Shown here: positions 56,916 to 64,000 of the stretch, piece by piece
Numbering within the stretch: position 1 is the first letter of the stretch
How the letters are laid out: every line of letters starts with the position of its first letter
Assembly: GCA_030512335.1 (NCBI GenBank)
Contig: JAULSU010000007.1
Span: 1,178,001-1,242,000 of the forward strand
DNA length: 64,000 nucleotides
Source of the DNA: Immersiella caudata
Lineage: Eukaryota > Ascomycota > Sordariomycetes > Sordariales > Lasiosphaeriaceae
Direction of reading: 5' to 3'
Notes under the pieces: generated by a model
Databases searched by the model: none
Seen by the model: the letters and a program-made list of their open reading frames with translations, nothing else
What the model was told of the DNA's origin: nothing
Program-made: the position numbers and the translations under genes

Positions 56916-59900
56916 ATGCGCTCTTTGCGCGACCGACCTAGCAGAGGCGAGATCTCGCCCGCCAAGAATCCCAAGGGCTCTCCAACTGCGGCGCGAAGAG
57001 GAACCAACAACTCGACCCCGACGTCGACGCCGCGATCTCAGCGAACGAGCATGGCTGCGGCCCCGGGCGACGCGATCGAGGTGCGCGAGTCGATTGAGGC
57101 CAAGGGCGACGTGGAGATGGCAGATGCCGACGGCGCCGCTGCTGTGCGCCACCGCGTGAGCGATGCCGATGCGGACGCCGATGACGATGTGGATGCGGAT
57201 GGTGATGTGGATATGGATGCCGAGGGCGAGCCGGATGACGATGCCGAGCAGCCGCTGCAGGACCAGAGCTCGATTGACTTGCTTCAGCGCATCAAGGACA
57301 TTTCAGAGTATCTGTGCCGGTACACGGTCATGGTGGATGGGGAGTAGGTGCCGCTCTTGAAAGTGGGTGTTGAGCCGCGCTGACTGGAGCAGGGAACACG
57401 AGATCGCGTCGGCTTTCCAGCGCTTGGTGAACAAACGCAGCTTGCCAGACTACTTTGAGGTGATCAAGGAGCCAATGGCATTTAGCACCATTCGAGTAGG
57501 TTGGATTCGGTACGGGGGAGCTGGTCCTGGTGGTAGCTGACATGGCGCAGGCAAAAATAGGCAAGAAGACCTATGAAGATTTCAACGAGTTCGTCCGAGA
57601 CGTAACGCGCATATGCCACAATGCGCAGGTATACAACCGACCTTCATCCCTCATCTTCTCCGACGCCAGCCAGTTGCTGCAGGTGTTCAAGGCGAAGCTC
57701 GAAGAGCTCGTCAAGCAAGGGGTCATCACGGCCGAGGACGCTGCAATCCCCGACTATGGGCCGTTGCCGGAGTTTGAAGACTCGCCTCCACCCGAGGAGG
57801 GTGAGGAGGAAGATGACGAAGAGGAAGAGGAGGAAGATGAAGAAGAAGAATCGGAGGGCGACTCCGATGACGAGGGCGGCCGTCGCCGAGGCCGGCGATC
57901 CGGGCTCCAGTCGGCGAGAAGAGACCGGGGCGGCGACGACGACGATCCCCATAGCAAACGCGGAAGGCCGCCCAAGGTCTTGACACCGCTCGAGGCGCGC
58001 ATCAGCGCCATCATCAAGGGGCTCCGCCGATACAGGAATCGGGAGGGCCAAGTAGGCGTTTCCTACTTTGAGAAAACCCCAGACAAGATGGACCTCCAGG
58101 GCAACATCACGGAGGCCATCTCGCTGGATACGATCAAAAAGAAGCTTAAGCGCAAAAAGTACCAGACGGTGGATCAGATGGTTCGTGATATGGATGTGGT
58201 GTTTGAGAACGTGAAGGCGAGCAACAAGCCAGGCGACTTGTGGTATGAGGATGCGGTGGAGCTCCAGAAGCTGGGGCACGAGCTGGCCGATGAACAAAAG
58301 GCCAGGCCAGACGATGACTTCCGAGATGAGGACGGCCGGCTGCCGCTGGCGAGTATTGCCCATAACGGCCGCGAGTGGAAAGTTGGTAAGTACTCGGCCA
58401 TGTCAGCTCCTTGTAACGGCCGTTGTGACGGTGCTGACTTTGCAGGCGACTGGGTGCATATCCGCAACGCCAACGACTTGACCAAGCCGATCGTGGCGCA
58501 AATCTATCGGACGTGGGCAGACGCCTCTGGGCGCAAGTGGGTGAATGCCTGCTGGTATTACCGACCGGAGCAGACGGTGCATCGATACGACAAGCACTTT
58601 TGGGAAAACGAGGTGTTCAAGACGGGCCGGTACAAGGACCATCCGATCGAAGATGTCGAGGACCAGTGCTTTGTGATGTTTATCACACGTTACCACCGAG
58701 GGCGGCCCCTGGGCTTGCCTGCGGATAAAGCCGTCTACGTGTGCGAGTCGCGATACAACGAGGAGAAGCACCGGTTCAACAAGATCAAAACCTGGAACAG
58801 CTGCCTGCCCGACGAAGTCCGCGACCGGGACTACGAGATGACCCTCTTCCCGGCGCCGCGCCCCCAGAAGAAAGTACCGAGCCCGATCAAGCATCTCTTG
58901 CAAGCGGATGCGAAGGAGACGGACGAGTTCCCGAAGCCGACCTGGCGCGGGGCCAACGCCCCTCCACTCATCGGCGCGGTGCATCGCCGACCTAGAGAGA
59001 AAAACGTGAGTGCGCCCAAGCGCTCGAGAAGTGCTTCTTTTACTTTCTTCAACACCATTCCCAACACCAACCGCACCAACCACCGACCACGGCCAACTAG
59101 TGTTGGCTCTGCTTTCATTTTGTCTCCCCCTTGCAAACCGCATTCCCATCGCTTTCAGGGTTTGCCGCAAGCAAACAATATCGAAATGCTGACCTCAGAG
59201 CAGGATTCGCCGCCGCCTGAGGCACCGCGCGCGCTCCCGCCCAACCTGCCGGTCGGCCTGGCCATGAGCGCCTCGCCGCGTCCTCCGGTCGGCACGCCAG
59301 GCATGCCAGGACAGTACCACCACGCTGCGCAGGTCGCACCCGTCCCCATGGCGTCGCCGCACTTCCAGCAATTTCAGGTGGCGCCGCGACAGGGACCACC
59401 GCCCACGCCGCACGGAATGGGCCAGGTGCACATCCAACCGCAACCCCAGGGAATGCCAGGCATGCATGTGCAACAACACCCTGGAATGTCGCAGATGCCC
59501 ATGGTGCCGATGCAGCAGCAGATGCAGCCTCAGATGCAGCCCGCCCCGCAGTTTTCGCCGCATCCCCAAGCCTACAACGCCCATTCCCAGTTCGTGCCGC
59601 AGCCCCAGGCCCCGCCCCAGGCCCACTATCAGAGCCCGGCGCACTTGGCTCCTGCCTATGACCCACACCTTCGTCAGATCCATCCGTCTCCGGCTGCCAC
59701 GAATTCGCGTCCGCCCATGGCGCCCACTCCCGCACACCCGCTTGGTAGCGCACCCATGCCGCACCCAGCCGCGAGCTCGCCCAACATGTACAACCCGCCG
59801 CGCGCCCCCGAGGTCTACACCCTTGCCGACGACGTCGATAACGCCATTCCCAAGCACGTCAAGGAGCAGTTCCAGTGCGACGACAAGGGCCGTCTCCTGT

Positions 59901-60313
59901 GGTTCACCTCACCGCCCATCTTCAATCAGGGCAGGAGTTCCGAGGTTGTTGGTTTGAGCAACACCGTCACCCACATCAAGGACATCAAGGACGTCCGCGC
60001 AGAGCGTCGGGCCAAGCGTCTAGCGCGGGATGAAGCTGTCGCTGCCGAGAGACTGCGCGAAGCTGAGCAAACAGCCAACGCCAAGAGAGCTGACAACGCT
60101 GACAAGATCGCTTTGATGAAGCGGCGGATGTTGCTGAACAATTCGGCTGCGCGAGAGCTTCAGGCCCAACAGGAGATCCAGGCCCTGATCAACGACCCGG
60201 TAGCTTTGGAGAAGTGGGCGCGTGCCTTCAAGGAGCACATGGACGAGGGCACAAAGGCCATCTATCAGGACGCTAGTTACGATTGGGAACCGACGTCGTG
60301 GCCTGAGTCTTGA
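56916..60313 (+). CDS. rsc1: RSC chromatin-remodelling subunit Rsc1/Rsc2 type (bromodomain-BAH)
   Basis: Rsc1/Rsc2 (the counterpart of PBRM1) are subunits of the nucleosome remodeller RSC that read acetylated histones. Five exons (56916-57343, 57393-57495, 57551-58385, 58446-59005 and 59159-60313) sum to 1026 aa. Bromodomain 1 lies at about 118-225 and bromodomain 2 at about 322-420 (LTPLEARISAIIKGLRRYRN). Between them is a long acidic Glu/Asp stretch and an AT-hook (KRGRPPKVL, about 314). A BAH domain spans about 456-587 (GDWVHIRNANDLTKPIVAQI). The rest is Pro/Gln/Met-rich with a helical, charged C-terminus. Introns 3 (60 nt) and 4 (153 nt) are multiples of three without stops, so retention would keep the frame. 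Confidence 0.9.
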
Positions 60314-61965
60314 GCTTTTCGCCGTCAGGTCTCGGGCCAAATATATCCAAGAACACAACATTCGACAAGAGGCTACGGTCCAGGCAAGAAGGCATATCAT
60401 CACGAGATGCAAGGCACTCGACCAAGCATTGGTCCCTATGACGTCGATTATCTGCTCGCTCTCACCACACTCTTCCTCAACATCCATCTCATTTTCATGG
60501 ATCTGATATCCTCGATATGACATCTCTGGACAGGCGTTGGCGGTCTTTTGTCGGCACAAAGGAAAAACCGGAGCTTTTATTCGGAAGGAGGAGGGGTTTG
60601 TATGATCAGTACTGGCTCAGCGTAGAGTTTTAGGACAGCACCAAGGCGAATACCCGGGTGGTGAGGGGTTTGGAGTCAACTTGTGCTTTCCCCTTGAGGG
60701 GCAATCGCCAGGCTGCATGTGTAGGTTTAAACTTGGTAGCGCGAACGGACAAAATTACAGTAGCTGATGATCGGTGATGTTCACGTGCATTTCGTGCAAT
60801 TTTTTTTGCCAGGCAACGCGTCCCTATGCCAACGCGTTCCTTCCGCCACGGTCAGCCACCATTTTCACGCCATCACGCATTTCGTCAATGTGCTGGCTGC
60901 CCCTCAATTGCACATTGAAGCACCCACTAATCGAGACGAGTTGAACAACGTCTCATTGACCGCCTGTCATAATCCTCAAAAGATCTCCAATCAAGTGCAA
61001 AGTGCGCAAAACACATGTGCCGCTGGTATTGGTTCTTGAGATATGCGCTGCAGCTTTTTATTCGCTGGTGCCGTCAATATACTTCTTTGGCCTGGGGAGG
61101 CAGGTGGCGTCAGCTGGGCGGAATCTCCGGGAGCCAAAGGGAGCCAAACTCAATGGCGACGGCGACTTGTTGAGCTCGGCGCGGGAGCGGGAGCCCAACG
61201 CAATTGAAATTACGTGAATAATAGGAACAGACCAGATGAATGCCCTGTGAATGATGACTCCTCCCCGAAATCCGGGGGTTCGATCGCGATAGGGATTGTT
61301 GCAAGGGTTGTTGCGGCTCTGCGGTAGGAACGGAGCCTGAATGGGTGGCTCGCCCCACCTTGACCCAGCCTCCAATTGTTGCCCCACACGAGTCATCGGT
61401 ATTCACTTCATCGTCCCCCAATTCCGGTCAAACTACAACCTTGGTTCTCGTGTGCAACTCTCTGGTTACCTCGTTCTGGTGCAACTTCCCTTTCTAATTC
61501 TTTTGCTCTGAATTGGAGGATGGTGCTCTTCAGATCGGCACACTTTGCTTCCACCCCGCACCGCTGATTTCTTCTCCCCCCACCTTCCACCGCAAACTTG
61601 GGGCTATCGCTTTCTGCCCAACCACCACACCACCTTTGGCCATCTCTCCTCTCCATCCTCCTCACTCTTCCGGACCGCCAGGTCACCCAAACACCCAATT
61701 CTCATTATCTATCAGAGTTCTTCTATTCCTTGTGTTCTAGCGATCAGCTCGCTGCTTTTGATCCTCCATATTTGGGCTGCGACCGAAGACTTCTACCTGC
61801 AGTCCGACCGCAAGTGCCCCGCGCTGCGCCTTTCGACCGCCGAGCGCAGCTGGCGAGTACTTGCCCCGCAAGCAAGATTTCCGGCAGGCGCTGAGATCCT
61901 CGATCGAGATCCAGAGATCTTCCCGCAACTCTTCTTGTTCCTCGGTCATTGATGTAAGCGACATC
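60314..61965 (+). other. Intergenic and probable long 5' leader of the NYN-type gene
   Basis: About 1.65 kb. The last 500 bp before 61966 is C/T-rich with short open frames (for example 61545-61952) and looks like a leader, possibly with introns. No other feature recognised. Confidence 0.4.
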
Positions 61966-64000
61966 ATGAACAGCAACTCGACCTCCGCTCGACCCGAGCG
62001 CGCGGATCAATACCACCTGGCTACAGACTTCAAAGTTCTTGCCAAATGGGCGTGCTTCCAAATGCGATATCAGAGGGAGAACCCTCGAGTGCCGCTGTCC
62101 GCGTTTTCACCCGAGGACCAGTTGAAACTCTTCAAATCCCGCCACGAATACAAGTTTGAGCGCGACGAGAACAACCAATATCACCTGAAGAAGTATGAGG
62201 CGGAAGAAGAGACGACGGTTGATCCCGACCTCGAGGCATTCATTCGCAGCCCCCGCTACGCGCGATACCTAGCAAAGAACTACCAGCTGATGTGCACCAT
62301 TGAGGATGCTTCGCCTGATGCTGACGTCGTCAAAGCTGCTACGATCAAAGGGGCGAAGCTTGCCGGTTACAGCGATAATAACTCTGAGGTGATCGGACAA
62401 TACGCATTCAACAAGCATGTCGATCAGTTCAGCAGGTCGCTCAAAGCCACATGGAAGCAAGAGAAGATCCAGCGACAGAAGGGACCTCATTCCGAGCTTG
62501 AGCTTGACGCGCTGAACAGCCCTACTCTGGAACCAGTTCCAGAGGCGACTCTATCTCCAGTTGCTCAAGCCCCTTTGGTTCCCCAAGTTCCTCTCACTGG
62601 CGTCGATATTCAGCGTATGGTTGAGGAGGGTTGGAAGGCTAGCGTCAAGAATGCAGTCTGCCAGGCACAGTCGGAACCCCAACCCTCTTTCTCCCCATCT
62701 GATCTTCCTCAGTTCGCTCCTCACCAGTCGGTTCATCCTAAATTCCGTCCCACTCAATCGGTTCTTTATCAGACTACTCTTCGGGTTAAACCAGGTGATT
62801 CTCCCTCTGCTAGTTCCAGCCCGCCTCACGGCAGCGAGACGACTGGAAACAGTCTCTCATCAGGAAGTCCACCATGCTTTCCATTTCAGGAAGAGAACAA
62901 CTATTCTTCCCATTCCTCCCGCCTTTCAATTGACAGCGTGGACAGCCAGGCCAATCTTTTCAACGGAGGCGCGCCTGTCGATCCATTCTTCAATGACTTT
63001 CAGCAACATGGGTCTGCCAATCACCAGGAAGGCCATTTAGGTGCCGGGCTGAACCAGGTCTTCTACAGCAGAGCGGTGGCAGCTGGAGTCGCTTTCTCTG
63101 CCACACACCAGGGGGGATATCTTTCGTCGCCTGACGGAGACTTCGTCCCTATATCGACCACTCAGACCATCACACATGCTGCGTACGCGAGCTACTCTGT
63201 CACCGCTCCAGCGCCATCACAGTCTCCTTATAACTTCTGCCCTGCTCCTGTTTACGCCAGCCAGAGCGAAAGCGAAGCGTCTTTTGCAACCCAAAAGCCC
63301 ACCTCCACCGGCTACGCTCTGGCCGTCAGTCAGCCCTTCACTGGGATGACATGTTACGAGGTTCCGTCTCCTGGCGGCAAGGATGTGCTGGCTCCCGAGT
63401 ACTGGACTACGGTGGAAGGCAAAGCCCGGTACGCGATTGCCAAGACGCTTGTGCTGAAGATGGAGGATGCTCGGCTACTCAAGAACCCCGACACTGGCCA
63501 CGCTGCTAGTCAACCGCTCCACATTTTTGTCGATCTTTCCAACATCATCATTGGGTTCTACGATAGCCTCAAGATGAAACACGGCTTGCCGATTCAGAAG
63601 AGGGTAAGCCCGCCTCCGTTTTCGTTCAACAACCTTGACGCCATCATCACTCGTGGTCGCAACGTCGCCAAGAAGGTGGTTGCTGGCTCGATTGCCGGCA
63701 CCAAAAAGAGAAGGCCGGACTACATGCTGCAGGCCGAGGCGCTTGGATACGAAATGAACATTCTCCAACGCGTTCAAAAGCCTCTGTCGCCTACGTTTAA
63801 ACGAAAGTCCAAGAACGCTCGCGACCTAGAGTCAGCTACACCCGAGACCTCAGGCGACGATGGCTTTGCTGTGACGATGAAAAACGGCGAGCAAGGCGTC
63901 GACGAGGTCCTCCATCTCAAAATCCTCCAGAGCACTATCGATACGGATGGCGGTGCGACCATGGTGCTCGCTACCGGCGACGCAGCTCAGGCTGAGTATT
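61966..64000 (+). CDS. Large protein with C-terminal NYN/PIN-like nuclease domain (cut by window end)
   Basis: An uninterrupted frame from ATG 61966 runs off the window, at least 678 codons. Residues 1-190 have conserved-looking ordered segments (DQYHLATDFKVLAKWACFQM, SRHEYKFERDENNQYHLKKY). Residues about 190-490 are Ser/Pro/Gln-rich. The C-terminal part looks like the NYN branch of PIN-like RNases: FVDLSNIIIGFYDSLK with Asp523, then RPDYMLQAEALGYEMNILQR, VDEVLHLKILQSTIDTDGG with Asp646, and VLATGDAAQAEY with Asp672. Asp residues after beta strands at these three sites are the usual metal ligands. It may therefore cleave RNA. The family is not one I can name further, and the 3' end is missing. 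The first exon could lie farther upstream. Confidence 0.75.
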   Translation, partial: MNSNSTSARPERADQYHLATDFKVLAKWACFQMRYQRENPRVPLSAFSPEDQLKLFKSRHEYKFERDENNQYHLKKYEAEEETTVDPDLEAFIRSPRYARYLAKNYQLMCTIEDASPDADVVKAATIKGAKLAGYSDNNSEVIGQYAFNKHVDQFSRSLKATWKQEKIQRQKGPHSELELDALNSPTLEPVPEATLSPVAQAPLVPQVPLTGVDIQRMVEEGWKASVKNAVCQAQSEPQPSFSPSDLPQFAPHQSVHPKFRPTQSVLYQTTLRVKPGDSPSASSSPPHGSETTGNSLSSGSPPCFPFQEENNYSSHSSRLSIDSVDSQANLFNGGAPVDPFFNDFQQHGSANHQEGHLGAGLNQVFYSRAVAAGVAFSATHQGGYLSSPDGDFVPISTTQTITHAAYASYSVTAPAPSQSPYNFCPAPVYASQSESEASFATQKPTSTGYALAVSQPFTGMTCYEVPSPGGKDVLAPEYWTTVEGKARYAIAKTLVLKMEDARLLKNPDTGHAASQPLHIFVDLSNIIIGFYDSLKMKHGLPIQKRVSPPPFSFNNLDAIITRGRNVAKKVVAGSIAGTKKRRPDYMLQAEALGYEMNILQRVQKPLSPTFKRKSKNARDLESATPETSGDDGFAVTMKNGEQGVDEVLHLKILQSTIDTDGGATMVLATGDAAQAEY

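Noticed and set aside
57644..58363. 239-codon minus-strand frame opposite rsc1 bromodomain 2
   Set aside because: Antisense of the bromodomain coding sequence; no independent motif.
1..64000. CRISPR arrays, operons, prophage or secondary-metabolite cluster
   Set aside because: The window is eukaryotic; no regularly spaced direct repeats of that kind, no polyketide or peptide synthetase and no viral genes were seen.

Overview
This window is nuclear DNA of a filamentous ascomycete (Pezizomycotina), most likely a Sordariomycete. Genes are dense and on both strands. They are split by short GT-AG introns (about 45-105 nt) with CTAAC/CTGAC-type branch points, and 5' leaders are pyrimidine-rich. 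A full white-collar-1 blue-light receptor, a mitochondrial aconitase, an NDUFA9-type complex I subunit, RTA1 and UsgS-type fungal membrane proteins and a Tc1/mariner element all fit. I cannot place it to genus. Exon chains were built by eye from family similarity and splice signals. Each full-length chain given here sums to a multiple of three.

Layout. 1-3.3 kb: no confident gene, possibly decayed coding sequence. 3.3-6.4 kb: divergent pair nuo40 (-) and rpn9 (+) sharing about 500 bp of promoter. 6.7-10.2 kb: gaa1 (GPI transamidase) and rbd2 (rhomboid), both minus. 11.4-14.0 kb: aconitase (-). 16.1-18.8 kb: bud20 and a HAD/RGG RNA-repair-type protein (+). 19.3-19.5 kb: tRNA-Glu and tRNA-Asp, both with introns. 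19.7-21.4 kb: sds23 (-). 22.9-26.5 kb: importin Kap121 (+). 28.3-31.5 kb: wc-1 (+), followed by about 4.9 kb without a recognisable gene. 36.5-37.5 kb: unknown 350-aa protein (-). 39.9-41.0 kb: RTA1-like membrane protein (-). 42.0-42.7 kb: rsa3 and tRNA-Ser (+). 42.9-43.6 kb: unknown protein (-). 44.3-45.6 kb: low-complexity protein with three PAM2-like motifs (+). 46.3-48.3 kb: inp1 (-). 49.3-50.7 kb: usgS-like (+). 51.3-53.0 kb: formamidase (+). 53.1-54.2 kb: otu1 deubiquitinase (-). 55.15-56.54 kb: decayed Tc1/mariner copy. 56.9-60.3 kb: rsc1-type bromodomain/BAH protein (+). 62.0 kb to window end: large protein with a NYN/PIN-like nuclease domain, cut by the edge.

The genes are mostly housekeeping: ubiquitin-proteasome (rpn9, otu1), mitochondrial energy metabolism (nuo40, aconitase), secretory membrane (gaa1, rbd2), ribosome assembly (bud20, rsa3), nuclear import (kap121), chromatin (rsc1), peroxisome inheritance (inp1) and light sensing (wc-1). 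They do not form one pathway, and I see no secondary-metabolite cluster. The most unusual signals are: an apparent GT-AT intron before an 18-nt aconitase microexon; two GC-AG introns and a 19-nt exon in the formamidase; a triple-PAM2 protein; a wc-1 upstream ORF whose stop overlaps the wc-1 start as ATGA; and the C-terminal nuclease domain at the right edge.
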